A stretch of DNA of 50,593 nt from Aminivibrio sp. (GCF_016756745.1 NZ_JAESIH010000072.1:1-50593); one strand, 5' to 3'; numbered from the stretch's first letter, positions 8,188 to 17,691 are shown. The notes: generated from the sequence alone by a model not told the origin. A program made the numbers and translations.

Positions 8188-9650
8188 TCTTTTTCCTCCG
8201 TCGATTTTCGATTTTTCAGCTCCGCCAGCAGGGCGGCGAGGGATTCCATGGTCGGCTCGGCCATCACGAGGGGCTTCCGTCCCAGGAGGAGTTCCGCAGC
8301 CGCGGCGCAGGGCCTTCCCCACCCCACCGGAACCGTACCCTCCGGCAGGGACAGGCCCGCCGTTTTCCAGGCCCGAACCAGGGCGGTGCTGCCGAAGACT
8401 GCGGCGTCCAGTCCCGTCTCCTCCCACAGGGATGGGTAGCTCTCCCATCCGGGGGGCAGGCTCGGGACCATGCGGTAGGCAGGGATGTTCACGACCTCCG
8501 CTCCCCGGGCGCGCACGGCGTCCTCCGGGAGGGAGGACCCCGCCTCGTTCCGGAAGAAGACGACGAGCTCCCCGGGCTTTACCCGTCCGGCGAGCAGGGA
8601 CGCCAGAGCCTCCGACGTGGAGGGCCCGGCCTCGCCGTCCGCCCTGAGGCCCGTGCGGGCGAGGGCGGACGTGGTACCCGGGCCGATAGAGGCGATGTTC
8701 CCCCGGAGGGTCCGCAGGTCGGTCCTCCGGGGGAGGAGGGCGGCGCCCCTGGGGCTTGTGACCACGATCCAGTTCGCCCGCGCAAGGAGGTCCTCCTCAC
8801 CGGGGAAGGGCAGTTCCTCCTCCGCGAGGAGGGGGAGGCTGAAGCCGTCGGCTCCCAGGCCCTCCAGGAATCGTGCGGTGTCCCAGCTCTCGGGGGAGGG
8901 GCGGACCACGGCGACCTTCAGACCCGCCAGGGGACCCCGGTCGGGGGAGAGGGCAAGGCCGGCCGTTCCGCCCGCCGTCACGACGGCGGGGGCGCGCAGA
9001 ACCGGGGGACTGCCGGCCAGGGGAAACCGTACCGTGGAGGCGCATCCCCACCCGCCCCTGGTGACCGCCGCACAGGGGGTGTCCGGGGCCATGCCGTTCG
9101 CTTCCAGGAACCGGGCGAGGCTGCCCCAGGACGAGGCTCCCATGTAGACCGCCAGGGTGCCTCTTCCTTCGGCGACGGCCTTCCAGAGTGCTTCCCGGGG
9201 GGCGCCGTTGTCCTCCGAATGTCCCGTGGCAAGGGTAAGGGAGTCGGCCAGGCCGCGGTGGGTGGGTGGGATGCCCGCTCTTCCGAGACCTCCGATGGCG
9301 GCGGTGATCCCCGGGGTGTAAGTCCAGGGAATGCCCTCCTTTTCCAGGGCGAGGGCCTCCTCGCCCCCCCGGCCGAAGACGAAGGGGTCTCCGCCCTTCA
9401 GGCGGACCACCGTTTCCTTCGCCTTTCCAAGTTCCGCGAGGAGGGCGTTGATCTCCGGCTGTTTCAGGCTTGTCCTCCCTTTCCGCTTGCCGGCGGCGTG
9501 GAATTCGCACGTCCGGGGGGCGAGCTGGAGCAGGTCCGGGTGGATGAGGCTGTCGTAGACTACGGCGTCAGCCCGCCGGAGGAGTTCCATTCCTTCGAGG
9601 GTGATCCACAGGGGGCCGGCGCATCCCGCCCCCACGAGGTGGACGGTCAT
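8184..9650 (-). CDS. cobA-hemD: Fused uroporphyrinogen-III C-methyltransferase / uroporphyrinogen-III synthase
   Basis: The 488-residue protein has two parts. Residues 1-240 are a SUMT methylase (VHLVGAGCAGPLWITLEG, VRLKGGDPFVFGRGGEE, YTPGITAAIGGLGRAGIP, VYMGASS), which makes precorrin-2. Residues 245-488 match HemD (LKVAVVRPSPESWDTARFL, IVVTSPRGAALL, NIASIGPGTTSALARTGL), which cyclises hydroxymethylbilane. The fusion joins consecutive steps and is common in Firmicutes and anaerobes. The start overlaps the hemC stop (ATGA). Confidence 0.94.
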   Translation of the reverse strand: MTVHLVGAGCAGPLWITLEGMELLRRADAVVYDSLIHPDLLQLAPRTCEFHAAGKRKGRTSLKQPEINALLAELGKAKETVVRLKGGDPFVFGRGGEEALALEKEGIPWTYTPGITAAIGGLGRAGIPPTHRGLADSLTLATGHSEDNGAPREALWKAVAEGRGTLAVYMGASSWGSLARFLEANGMAPDTPCAAVTRGGWGCASTVRFPLAGSPPVLRAPAVVTAGGTAGLALSPDRGPLAGLKVAVVRPSPESWDTARFLEGLGADGFSLPLLAEEELPFPGEEDLLARANWIVVTSPRGAALLPRRTDLRTLRGNIASIGPGTTSALARTGLRADGEAGPSTSEALASLLAGRVKPGELVVFFRNEAGSSLPEDAVRARGAEVVNIPAYRMVPSLPPGWESYPSLWEETGLDAAVFGSTALVRAWKTAGLSLPEGTVPVGWGRPCAAAAELLLGRKPLVMAEPTMESLAALLAELKNRKSTEEKE

Positions 9651-10570
9651 GGCCGTCCCTCCGCTCCCGCCAGGCTCTCGGCGAACAGCCGCACTGCCTC
9701 CGGCGATTCCCGGAACCGTTCGCCCAGGGCCGCCCCGGCCCTGACGGCCTCCTCATCGGAAGCGACGGGGCAGGAGCAGGAGAGGCGGACGCTCTCCCGG
9801 CCGTGGGGATCGAGAATCTCCGCCTCGAGGACGAGGATCCGGCCCTCCATGCGGGCGAGGGCGGCGAAGGGGACATGACATCCTACCCCGAGGGTCCGAA
9901 GCAAGGAGCGCTCGGCCAGGGAGCAGAGAAAAGTCTCCCGGTGGGCGACCGACCGGCCCAGGGAGAAGAGGGGCGAGTCAAGGGGCGCCTCCAGGGCGAT
10001 GATGCCCTGGCAGGGAGCGGGGAGGAAGGGAAGACTCTTCGTCCCGGGGGAGCGGATTCCCATGCGCTCCAGCCCGGCGGCGGCGAGGACGAGGGCGTCG
10101 TACAGGCCATCCTCCAGTTTTTTCAGGCGGGTGGTGAGGTTCCCCCGGATCTCCCGGACGGAGAGGCAGGGCCGGACCCGGAGGAGCTGGGCTTTCCTGC
10201 GGGGGCTCGACGTGCCCACCACGGCCCCTTCCGGCAGGGTCTCCAGGGTGTGCCCCTTGCGGGAGACAAGCACGTCCTCCGCGGAATCCCGGGGGAGGAC
10301 CGAGGCGATCTCGAGGCCGTCACGGCAGCAGGAGGGAACGTCCTTGAGGCTGTGGACGGCCCCGTCCCCATTTCCGCAGAGGAGGGCCTCCTCGATGCAG
10401 CCGGAGAAGGCGCCCATCCCGCCGAAGGAGCAGAGGGGGCTGACGGTGTCCCGGTCGCCCCGGGTGGACCAGGGAACGATCTCCACGGCCACGCCCTTCT
10501 CCCGGAGAGGAACGGCCATCCGTTCCGCCTGCAGCAATGCAAGGGTGCTGCCCCTGGTAAGCAGTTTCAT
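9647..10570 (-). CDS. hemC: Hydroxymethylbilane synthase (porphobilinogen deaminase)
   Basis: The 307-residue enzyme polymerises four porphobilinogens. It starts MKLLTRGSTLALLQAERM and contains GAVHSLKDVPS with the catalytic aspartate region, GTSSPRRKAQLL, EIRGNLTTRLKKL and the dipyrromethane-cofactor cysteine in LGVGCHVPFAALA. ATG 10570 has AGGAGA eight bases upstream. It overlaps both neighbours by four bases. A longer open frame reaching 10864 is only the shadow of the preceding gene. Confidence 0.95.
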   Translation of the reverse strand: MKLLTRGSTLALLQAERMAVPLREKGVAVEIVPWSTRGDRDTVSPLCSFGGMGAFSGCIEEALLCGNGDGAVHSLKDVPSCCRDGLEIASVLPRDSAEDVLVSRKGHTLETLPEGAVVGTSSPRRKAQLLRVRPCLSVREIRGNLTTRLKKLEDGLYDALVLAAAGLERMGIRSPGTKSLPFLPAPCQGIIALEAPLDSPLFSLGRSVAHRETFLCSLAERSLLRTLGVGCHVPFAALARMEGRILVLEAEILDPHGRESVRLSCSCPVASDEEAVRAGAALGERFRESPEAVRLFAESLAGAEGRP

Positions 10571-11061
10571 GGGCGGTTCTCCTTTTTTTCTTCTGTGTTT
10601 TCGAGGCTGTGCCGGAGCCGTTTTTTCAGGGCGGCCGACCCGGCGGGGTTTCCGCCGCCGCTTCCCGCGCCGACCACAAAGTCTTCCCACCGGAACTGGG
10701 CCGCCAGGGCCCAGGAACCGAGTTCCGGCGCGCCGCAGCAGTTGAGCAGGCACCCCGTCCCCTCCGCCAGGGGGAGGACGTCCGCCGTCTCCTTCGCGGG
10801 AAGGGCCAGCAGGGCGAGGCGGTGCACCGAAAAATCCTTTCGTTCCGCCGTTCGGCGCTCCCACCGGATGGTCCCCTTCGCGGCGAGGGATTGCAGCTCC
10901 GGCACGGCCTCCGGGGAGACGAGGTCAACGGCGGCCCCCCCGTTCAGGAGGGTGCGGATCTTCCGAAGGCCCACGGGACCTCCTCCAACCACGAGGATCG
11001 GGCCCGAGGCCGGGGAGAGGCAGATCATGAGGGAGAAGTTCCCGGGCTGCGGCTCAGTCAT
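10567..11061 (-). CDS. Precorrin-2 dehydrogenase (CysG-N/Met8-like)
   Basis: The 164-residue NAD-binding protein matches the N-terminal dehydrogenase domain of siroheme synthases. The Rossmann motif PILVVGGGPVGLRKIRTLL starts near residue 20, and LLNCCGAPELG is followed by GSGGGNPAGSAALKKRLR, the conserved NP-P/A-A-LR region. It oxidises precorrin-2 to sirohydrochlorin, the substrate for CbiK. It is short and lacks the helical C-terminal domain, so it is probably a dehydrogenase only. It overlaps hemA by eight bases and hemC by four. Confidence 0.85.
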   Translation of the reverse strand: MTEPQPGNFSLMICLSPASGPILVVGGGPVGLRKIRTLLNGGAAVDLVSPEAVPELQSLAAKGTIRWERRTAERKDFSVHRLALLALPAKETADVLPLAEGTGCLLNCCGAPELGSWALAAQFRWEDFVVGAGSGGGNPAGSAALKKRLRHSLENTEEKKENRP

Positions 11062-12202
11062 CGACCGGCTCCTCCATGTCGCCGGAGAGAATTTTCCAGA
11101 GCCTCCGGGCGTGGGGGTCCGATTCGGCGAAGGCGGGGGAGAGGAGGGCCTTCACCACGCTCCATCCCATGCGGCGGAGAGATTCCCTATCGGCGCCGGT
11201 TTTCCGGGCCGTGAGCTCGGCCCGTTCTTCCACGATGCGCTCCGCCCGGAGCAGGACGAGGCGCTTGTAGGTCTCCGCCGAAAGGGAGGCGAGCTCCGCG
11301 CAGACTGACCGGGCCGCCTCGGCCGCCTCGCTCTCGAGCCGCCTGAGTTTTGTGCGGTACTCCGCCGCTGTTTCCGCCGCCTCGCCCGCGAGATCGTCGA
11401 TAGCCAGGAGGAACGGGGAGACCCCTGCGCTCCGCTCCACCTGGGGAGGGGAGCCGAGGTCGAAAATCCTCTGTCCTTCCTTCCTCTCGGCAAAAGAAAA
11501 GAGGGGTTCCGGAGCTCCCGTGCAGAAGAAAAGAGCGTCGAAGGCCGCCGCCCGCCCCCGCCATTCCTCCCAGGGAAGAAAGGGCACCCCCAAAGTTTCC
11601 GCCAGGGACCGGCCCCGCCCCGGGGAACGGTTGGTCACCGACAGGGGAACGGCCAGCCCCGCAAGGATCCGGGCCGTTTCTTCCCCCATCTTCCCGGCCC
11701 CAACGACAAGGGACGGAACGGAAGGAAAGGAGGGGTGATCCCGGAGCTTTCCCGCCATGAGCCGGGGCACGGAGGGTTCCCGGCCAGGGTGGTAGCAGGT
11801 CCGCAGGAGCTTGGCCATCCGGAGGCAGCCCTGGAAGAGGCGGTGGAGCCAGGGGCCGCAGAGGTCGCCCGCTTCCCCGTAACTCTCCCGGACCTGACCC
11901 ACGATGGAGGACTCGCCGCAGGCCATGCTCTCCAGGCCGAGAAGCACCCGAAGGAGGTGAAGCACAGCCTCCTCCCCGGAGAGCGTCCGGGCCCGGGGGT
12001 GGAGAAGCTCCTCCGGCACGGTAGCGCCCGGAGGCAGGCGGAGATAGATTTCCGTCCGGTTACAGGTGGACACGGGGACCGCCTCGAGGATGCGCCCTTT
12101 CTCCCTGAGGGCAGGGAGGGAGACCCATGCGTTTTTCGCCCTGTCCCGCTCGGCGGTGGAGGCGGCCGTGTAGTCCAGGGAGATGCAGAAGAGGTTCTTC
12201 AT
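11054..12202 (-). CDS. hemA: Glutamyl-tRNA reductase
   Basis: The 382-residue protein reduces glutamyl-tRNA to glutamate-1-semialdehyde, the first committed step. The catalytic cysteine is C47 in VSTCNRTEIY. GESSIVGQVRESYGEAG is the family signature, and VVGAGKMGEETARIL starts the NADPH-binding domain. The C-terminal 100 residues form the helical dimerisation region. The reductase GxGE-type region is somewhat diverged, but no key motif is lost. ATG 12202 overlaps the cbiGH stop. Confidence 0.93.
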   Translation of the reverse strand: MKNLFCISLDYTAASTAERDRAKNAWVSLPALREKGRILEAVPVSTCNRTEIYLRLPPGATVPEELLHPRARTLSGEEAVLHLLRVLLGLESMACGESSIVGQVRESYGEAGDLCGPWLHRLFQGCLRMAKLLRTCYHPGREPSVPRLMAGKLRDHPSFPSVPSLVVGAGKMGEETARILAGLAVPLSVTNRSPGRGRSLAETLGVPFLPWEEWRGRAAAFDALFFCTGAPEPLFSFAERKEGQRIFDLGSPPQVERSAGVSPFLLAIDDLAGEAAETAAEYRTKLRRLESEAAEAARSVCAELASLSAETYKRLVLLRAERIVEERAELTARKTGADRESLRRMGWSVVKALLSPAFAESDPHARRLWKILSGDMEEPVDD

Positions 12203-13920
12203 GAGTTCGCCTCCCGTTCTCCGGCCCGCTCCGCCCGGTAACCCCTCCGGTCCAGCAGAAGGTCCCCCACGCGCTCCACCGACGACCCGGGAAGAAGCAG
12301 AAGGGTGCGCATGTCCACGCCGTCCGCCGACAGGGATTCCAGGGGGAGCCGCCGGACCGAGGCGCCGGGGCGTCCGGCGTCCCGGACGAGGTGGACTTCA
12401 CTGTACCCCGCTGCGCCGAAGATCTCCCGCACCGCCGCCAGCTTCTCGTCCAGTTCGCGCTTCACCGGGTTGTACAGGGCAATGGTGAGGCCCGACCGAG
12501 CGGCGCCCTCCAGGGCCTGCCGGACATTCTCCCATGGCTGGAGGTAGTCGGACAGGGAGAGGAGCGCCAGGCCGTTTACGTAGGGAGCTCCGGTCATGAG
12601 CCCCGCGGCCTGGGCCGCGGTGACCCCCGGAATCACCGATGCCGGAACCCGTCCCCGGGCCGTGCGGAGGGCAAGGGCCGCGAGGCCGAAGAGTACCGGG
12701 TCACCCCCGGAGAGAAGGACCACCCTGTTCCCCCCTTCGGCGAGAGAAACGGCCCTCTCCACCCGTTTTTCCTCCTCCCCCATGGAGTAGGTCTCCACGG
12801 TCTTCCCGCGGAGCCAGGCCGGGGGAAGGAGTTCGGCGTAGCGGCGGTATCCCACCACGGCATCGGCCTCCTCGAGAGCCCGCCGTCCCTCGAGGGTGAG
12901 GTATTTGCCGTCCCCGGGGCCCGTACCGAGGACGGTGAGCCTTCCGCCTTCCGGGTGCGAAAGCAGGGAGAAGGCAACGGTGACACCGTCGGAGGCGGTC
13001 CGCCTGCCGAGGAGAGGTCCCGCCGAAGCGGCGCAGGGTTCGGCCACGCCGGGAAGGCCGAGATGGCGGGATGCCGCCGAGGGAGTGAAGTCCCCGTCCA
13101 GTGAGAGGATCTCCTCCCGGTCCACCACCACGACCGGGACACCAAGTTCTCCGGCCAGGGCCGAGAGGCCCGGTTCGTCCCCCTTCTCCTCCACGGTGCG
13201 GATCTCCGCCAGGCTTTCCGCCGGAAGCCCTTCCGCCTCCAGGGCCAGGAAGAGTACCCTCCGCAGGGTATCCAGGTCCGTTCCCCTCCGGCAGCCCATG
13301 CCGGCGGCGATGCACCGGGGAACGAGCTGGACCTGCCGGGGGGCGAGATCCCTTCCGTAGGGGGAGATGATGACCGAGGCCTCGCCGGGAGACTGGGCGG
13401 GACGGTAGCCCTCCGGCATGGGGGGAAGGGCGGCGGGCACGTCGGTCCACCAGGAGATGACTCTCGCTTCAAGAAAGGCCCGGTTCACGGCGGGAAGGCC
13501 TGCCCTGCCCAGGAGCTTCCAGCTCCGGCGAGAGGCCAGGAGGTCCGGGGCGGTGAGACCGGCCCGGTCGCTGCTGGTGGTGAGCAGGAGAGAGGCTCCG
13601 GTCCTGCCGGCGATCCTTTCGGCGAAGTCCCTTCCTCCGCCGAGGTGGGCGCAGGTGACGGGGAGTACCGTGGAGCCGTCCTCAGTGACCACGAGAACCG
13701 CAGGGTCGGTCTCCTTGTCCCGGAGATGGGGGGCAGCAGCCCGGACCGCCACTCCGAGGGAGGAGACGAAGACCAGGGCGTCAGCGGCGGTCCACCACCG
13801 GGCGACCGTTTCGGAGAGAGCCCCGGGGGCCACCCTGACCACCGTTTCGTCTCCTCCCTCGGCGAGTCGCCCGGCCAGGGCCTCGCCGGGAGCGGAGAAG
13901 CAGAAAAAAGCGGCCCTCAT
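12199..13920 (-). CDS. cbiGH: Fused CbiG (cobalt-precorrin-5A hydrolase) / CbiH (cobalt-precorrin-3 C17-methyltransferase)
   Basis: Of 573 residues, 1-330 are CbiG: an N-terminal region with ALVFVSSLGVAVRAAAPHL and DPAVLVVTEDGSTVLPVTCAHLGGG (split here as two adjacent motifs), then the C-terminal CobE-like domain (CIAAGMGCRRGT). Residues 335-573 are CbiH/CobJ: LTVLGTGPGDGKYLTLEG, LLSGGDPVLFG, SVIPGVTAAQAAG, IALYNPVKRELDEKL. It carries out ring contraction/C17 methylation and acetaldehyde extrusion. Such fusions occur in anaerobes. The ATG at 13920 overlaps the cbiF stop. Confidence 0.92.
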   Translation of the reverse strand: MRAAFFCFSAPGEALAGRLAEGGDETVVRVAPGALSETVARWWTAADALVFVSSLGVAVRAAAPHLRDKETDPAVLVVTEDGSTVLPVTCAHLGGGRDFAERIAGRTGASLLLTTSSDRAGLTAPDLLASRRSWKLLGRAGLPAVNRAFLEARVISWWTDVPAALPPMPEGYRPAQSPGEASVIISPYGRDLAPRQVQLVPRCIAAGMGCRRGTDLDTLRRVLFLALEAEGLPAESLAEIRTVEEKGDEPGLSALAGELGVPVVVVDREEILSLDGDFTPSAASRHLGLPGVAEPCAASAGPLLGRRTASDGVTVAFSLLSHPEGGRLTVLGTGPGDGKYLTLEGRRALEEADAVVGYRRYAELLPPAWLRGKTVETYSMGEEEKRVERAVSLAEGGNRVVLLSGGDPVLFGLAALALRTARGRVPASVIPGVTAAQAAGLMTGAPYVNGLALLSLSDYLQPWENVRQALEGAARSGLTIALYNPVKRELDEKLAAVREIFGAAGYSEVHLVRDAGRPGASVRRLPLESLSADGVDMRTLLLLPGSSVERVGDLLLDRRGYRAERAGEREANS

Positions 13921-14690
13921 TCCGCTCCCTCCCGGCAGCCGTGGGAGAAGGAGGGGGAATAGAGTAGGCTGCGGGCGTCCGTTGCGGCGAGGCATTCCCC
14001 GGCGATGATAAGGGCATGGCGGACGATGCCGTGTTTCTTCATGAGAGCCGGGAGTTCGGCGAGGGGAGCGGTGAGAATCTTCTCGTCCTCCCAAGAGGCC
14101 CTGTAGACGCATGCCGCCGGGGTACCGGGGGAGAAGCCCCCCTCCACGAGGTCTTCCGCCACGGCTTCGGCTTGGTCCGCGCTCAGGAAGATCACCATGG
14201 TGGTCCCGACGGCGGCGAGGCGGCGGAGGTCTTCCTCCCGGGGCACCGGCGTGCGCCCGGCCCTGCGGGTGCAGATCACCGTCTGGTTTCCCCCGGGGAC
14301 GGTGTACTGGATGCCCAGGGCGGCCGCAGCGGCCTGGAAGCTGCTGACACCGGGGATGAACTTCACGGAAAAGCCCTGTTTCTCCAGGAGGCGCTTTTGT
14401 TCCGCCGCGGCGCCGAAGAGGCTCGGGTCCCCCGTGTGAAGGCGCACCACCGGTATCCCCCGGGCTGCAGCGTCCGCCATGAGGGCCACCTGTTCCTCCA
14501 GGGAGAGGCCGGAGGAGTCCGCCCGTTCGCACCCCGGAGAGCAAAAATCGAGGAGCTCGGCGTTCACAAGGCTGCCGGCGTAGAGCACCAGCCCGGCTTC
14601 CTCGAGGGCTTTTTTCCCTTTGAGAGTGAGGAGTTCCGGGTCTCCGGGGCCCGCCCCCACGAAGAGTATGTTTTTTTCAGTTGTGTTCAT
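13917..14690 (-). CDS. cbiF: Cobalt-precorrin-4 C11-methyltransferase
   Basis: This 257-residue tetrapyrrole methylase belongs to the CobM/CbiF family: ILFVGAGPGDPELLTLKGKK, LVLYAGSLVN, VVRLHTGDPSLFGAAAEQ, FIPGVSSFQAAAAALG and the family-specific YTVPGGNQTVICTRRAGRTP. ATG 14690 lies 14 bases inside the end of cbiET; its ribosome site is weak, which suggests translational coupling. An in-frame ATG upstream would add 12 residues. Confidence 0.94.
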   Translation of the reverse strand: MNTTEKNILFVGAGPGDPELLTLKGKKALEEAGLVLYAGSLVNAELLDFCSPGCERADSSGLSLEEQVALMADAAARGIPVVRLHTGDPSLFGAAAEQKRLLEKQGFSVKFIPGVSSFQAAAAALGIQYTVPGGNQTVICTRRAGRTPVPREEDLRRLAAVGTTMVIFLSADQAEAVAEDLVEGGFSPGTPAACVYRASWEDEKILTAPLAELPALMKKHGIVRHALIIAGECLAATDARSLLYSPSFSHGCREGAE

Positions 14691-15921
14691 GGTCCGAACC
14701 GTCCTTGTCTGCATTCCTGTCCGCATAGACGAGAAACACGGGGTTTGCCGCCGTGAGCATCCATGAGCCGCCTGCCTCCGCCGAGGAGGACGGGGCGATG
14801 TGGAGCACTTCGGGGCGGCTTCCGAGACTTTTGAGGGCTTTCCATGCCCTGTCGGCCGTGGAGGGCATGTTCGCCGTCGCCAGGAGTCTTCCGCCGGGCA
14901 GGAGCTTCTCCCATGCGGCTTCGATAACGGCCTCGACGGCACCGCCGTGGCCTCCCACCACGACCCTGGTGCACCGGGGGAGGGAAGCCAGAGCCTCCGG
15001 AGCCTGACCTCCCACGAAGCGGACCGGGAGACACCCGGCCCGTTCAGCGTTTTTCCGGGCGGCGGCGAGGGCGTCCGCCGAACGCTCCACGGCGAAGACC
15101 GTTCCGGTTCCCGTCCGTCGGCCCAGCTCCACGGTGATACCGCCGGAGCCCGCGCCGATTTCGAGGACGGCCTGTCCGTCCAGGGGATGGAGCAGCGAGG
15201 TAACCAGGGCCCGGCAGGCCGCCTTGGACAGGGGCACCCCCGGGGCCCGGACGAACCATTCGTCGGGGAGCACTCCCAAACTTCCGGGCGGAAGGGACCC
15301 CGGTCCGAGAAGGAGCAGGGCGAGCTCCCCGACCTGCCCTTCTCCGGCAAGGCCGAAGAGGGTGGTCCGGAGGATTCGCTCCTCCGGGTAGCCCAGGTTC
15401 TCCGCCAGTACCGCCGGGCGGTCGGGAAATCCACGGTCCTTCAGGAAGGCGGCCACTGCCGGGCCGGTGTTCTTCCGGTCGAGGAGGAAGAGGGTTCCCC
15501 GGTCCTCCCGGAGGTATTTCAGGGCGTCATCCAGGGGGCGGCCGTGGAGGCTCGCGGTCTCCGTGCCGTTCCACTGGATTCCGAGCCGGGCGAAGAGAAC
15601 CTGGAAGCTGCTTACCCCCGGAACGACTTCCATCTCCTCCGGGGCGAACCGGGTTCCCAGCTTTCCGAGGAGGCTGTAGAAGCAGGGGTCTCCCGAAAGC
15701 AGCAGGGCGACCTTTCCCGTGTTCCGCTTCTCTTCGAGGCGGTCCAGAAAGGCGTCGAGGCTGCCCTCGAGGGAAAGGAGTTCCTTTCCGCTTTCCCGGT
15801 AGGGTTCCAGGTGGCGTGGCCCCCCGGCGAGGATGTCAGCCCCGGCGATGGCCTCCCGGGCCGCAGGAAGAAGAAAGTTCCCCGGACCCGGGCCTACGCC
15901 GACGACGGCAATTCTGTCCAT
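14677..15921 (-). CDS. cbiET: Fused CbiE/CbiT precorrin-6Y C5,15-methyltransferase (decarboxylating), CobL-type
   Basis: The 414-residue protein has CbiE (residues 1-205; IAVVGVGPGPGNFLLPAA, LLLSGDPCFYSLLGKL, VVPGVSSFQVLFARLG, LFLLDRKNTGPAVAAFL) followed by CbiT (220-400; VLEIGAGSGGITVELGRRTG, FAVERSADALAAARKNAER, VVVGGHGGAVEAVIEAA). CbiE methylates C5 and CbiT methylates C15 with decarboxylation. The fusion is the CobL arrangement. It overlaps cbiD by 28 bases. Confidence 0.94.
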   Translation of the reverse strand: MDRIAVVGVGPGPGNFLLPAAREAIAGADILAGGPRHLEPYRESGKELLSLEGSLDAFLDRLEEKRNTGKVALLLSGDPCFYSLLGKLGTRFAPEEMEVVPGVSSFQVLFARLGIQWNGTETASLHGRPLDDALKYLREDRGTLFLLDRKNTGPAVAAFLKDRGFPDRPAVLAENLGYPEERILRTTLFGLAGEGQVGELALLLLGPGSLPPGSLGVLPDEWFVRAPGVPLSKAACRALVTSLLHPLDGQAVLEIGAGSGGITVELGRRTGTGTVFAVERSADALAAARKNAERAGCLPVRFVGGQAPEALASLPRCTRVVVGGHGGAVEAVIEAAWEKLLPGGRLLATANMPSTADRAWKALKSLGSRPEVLHIAPSSSAEAGGSWMLTAANPVFLVYADRNADKDGSDHEHN

Positions 15922-17042
15922 GGCCGGGCCTCCTTTCCGATCTCCGGGAAGCTCCCGAGAACCTCCCCGTCCAGGGAGAGCACGGCCACCCCGAGGGGAA
16001 CCGCTCCGCCCATGAGGAGGGAGCTGCGCCGATGGGCCCGCTCCGCCACCAGGGAAAAAACGGAGGAGAGCCCCCACTGCCGGAGCAGGGGTACAGCTTC
16101 CTCGGCCAGGGGGAGGGAGAGAAGCTCGCGGATCTGTTCCTTCGACGCCCCTTCGGCGCCGGCGCAGGCAGCCAGGGTCTCGAGGCGGGCGTCACCGAAA
16201 TCGCAGTGGGTGTTGAAGAGGCCGGCGGCCACCTTGGCCCACTTGCCCACGTGGCCGAAGAGATGGACCGGTCCCGCACCCCGGGACGCGCACTCCTTCA
16301 GGGCGTGGCCCACGTGGTCCCCCATGCGGACGATGAGCTCCCGGGGCGCGCTGAACCGCTCCGCCAGGCATTTCTCTCCCACGTAGCCGGGAACGAGGAA
16401 GACTGTGCCGGGACGGGGGGAGTCGAAGGCCAGGGCTGAGGAGATGTAGATGTCGATGGAGGCCAGGTAGGCGGCGGTGGACTTGGGCTCCACGATGCCC
16501 GTGGTGCCCAGGATGGAGATGCCTCCCTCGATGCCGAGACGGGGGTTCCAGGTCTTCTTCGCCCGCTCTTCCCCCTCCGGGGCGGACAGGACAATCCCGA
16601 TGCCCTGCCCTTCGGGAAGAAGGGCGCCTACCTCCGACTCGATCATGCGGCGGGGGCCGGGGTTGATGGCCCATTCGCCGGGGGGAACGGGAAGCCCGTT
16701 CCTGGTGACCCTCCCTATGCCGGGGCCGCCTGAGAGGGTCACCCCGGGTCGGGACGACGGCCGGGCCTCGGCGGCAATGAGCATGCCGGAGGTGCCGTCG
16801 GGGTCGTCGCCCGAGTCCTTCCGGACGGCGCACCGGGAGACCTTCTCCGAAAGGAAGCAGTCCTCCAGGGGAAGGGTGAGGGACTGCCCTCCGGGAAGGG
16901 TAACCGTGACGGAGGTCAGGAGGGTGCCGGAAAGGAACATCCGGGCGGCTCCCTTCGCCGCCGCCGCAGCGCATGTTCCCGTGGTGTAGCCTCTCCGCAG
17001 GCCCCCGGTGTATCCCAGTTCGTCGAAGGGCTTCCCGTCCAC
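15894..17042 (-). CDS. cbiD: Cobalt-precorrin-5B C1-methyltransferase
   Basis: The 382-residue CbiD opens with GLRRGYTTGTCAAAAAKGAA, the classic family motif. It continues with AINPGPRRMIESEV, LGIEGGISILGTTGIVEPKS and the conserved histidine region LFGHVGKWAKVAAG. CbiD is diagnostic of the anaerobic route. The start is GTG 17042, preceded by AAGGAG, four bases after the cbiC stop. Confidence 0.94.
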   Translation of the reverse strand: MDGKPFDELGYTGGLRRGYTTGTCAAAAAKGAARMFLSGTLLTSVTVTLPGGQSLTLPLEDCFLSEKVSRCAVRKDSGDDPDGTSGMLIAAEARPSSRPGVTLSGGPGIGRVTRNGLPVPPGEWAINPGPRRMIESEVGALLPEGQGIGIVLSAPEGEERAKKTWNPRLGIEGGISILGTTGIVEPKSTAAYLASIDIYISSALAFDSPRPGTVFLVPGYVGEKCLAERFSAPRELIVRMGDHVGHALKECASRGAGPVHLFGHVGKWAKVAAGLFNTHCDFGDARLETLAACAGAEGASKEQIRELLSLPLAEEAVPLLRQWGLSSVFSLVAERAHRRSSLLMGGAVPLGVAVLSLDGEVLGSFPEIGKEARPWTELPSSA

Positions 17043-17046
17043 GGTC

Positions 17047-17691
17047 CTACTCCTTTTCGGCGAGGCGGATAAGGGCGTTCACTATGGCCGCCGCCGCCGA
17101 GCTGCCTCCCTTGGGGCCGGGGGCGGTGATCCAGGGGCAGTCCAGGGCGGCCGTCTCATCGTGGGATTCCGCCGCGCCCACGAAGCCCACGGGAATACCC
17201 ACCACGAGGGCAGGCCTGCAGAGGCCCTTCCTCACCTGGTCGCACACCTCGAAGAGGGCCGTGGGCGCATTCCCTATAGCCACTATGGAGCCGTCAAGGA
17301 GGGGAAGGGCCTTCCGCATGGCTGCCCTGGCCCTGGTGGTGGCGGCCCGCTTCGCGTCCTCCGCCACGTCGGGGTCGTTGAGGAAGCAGAGCACGGGGCT
17401 TCCCGTCCGCTCCAGGGCGGAGCGGCGGATTCCCGCCCTCACCATCTCCACGTCGGTGATGACCGGGGCTCCCCGCCGCAGGGCTTCCACGCCGGATTCC
17501 ACAGCGCCGGGGGAGAACCGGAAGGTCTTCGCCCAGTCCACCTCCGTGGTGGCGTGGGCGATGCGCAGGACAACCTCCCGCTCTGCGGGGGAGCCGGCAT
17601 ACTCTCCCAGAAGCCCCTCCAGGATCCGGAAGCTCTTCTTCTCGATCTCCCCGGGGGAAAGATAACGGTCCGGCTTTTCTCTTTCGTTCAT
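17047..17691 (-). CDS. cbiC: Precorrin-8X methylmutase (cobalt-precorrin-8 methylmutase)
   Basis: The 214-residue enzyme moves a methyl group from C11 to C12 to give (cobalt-)hydrogenobyrinate. Family features are IAHATTEVDWAKTFRFSPGA, APVITDVEMVRAGI, GNAPTALFEVCDQVRKG, PALVVGIPVGFVGAAESH and a C-terminal GPKGGSSAAAAIVNAL. The catalytic histidine is in RIAHATT. It is the first gene of the operon, 12 bases after the riboswitch-linked terminator. Confidence 0.94.
   Translation of the reverse strand: MNEREKPDRYLSPGEIEKKSFRILEGLLGEYAGSPAEREVVLRIAHATTEVDWAKTFRFSPGAVESGVEALRRGAPVITDVEMVRAGIRRSALERTGSPVLCFLNDPDVAEDAKRAATTRARAAMRKALPLLDGSIVAIGNAPTALFEVCDQVRKGLCRPALVVGIPVGFVGAAESHDETAALDCPWITAPGPKGGSSAAAAIVNALIRLAEKE

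Noticed and set aside
9803-11308. 501-codon plus-strand open frame opposite hemC/hemA
   Set aside because: Shadow of three overlapping, confidently identified minus-strand genes.
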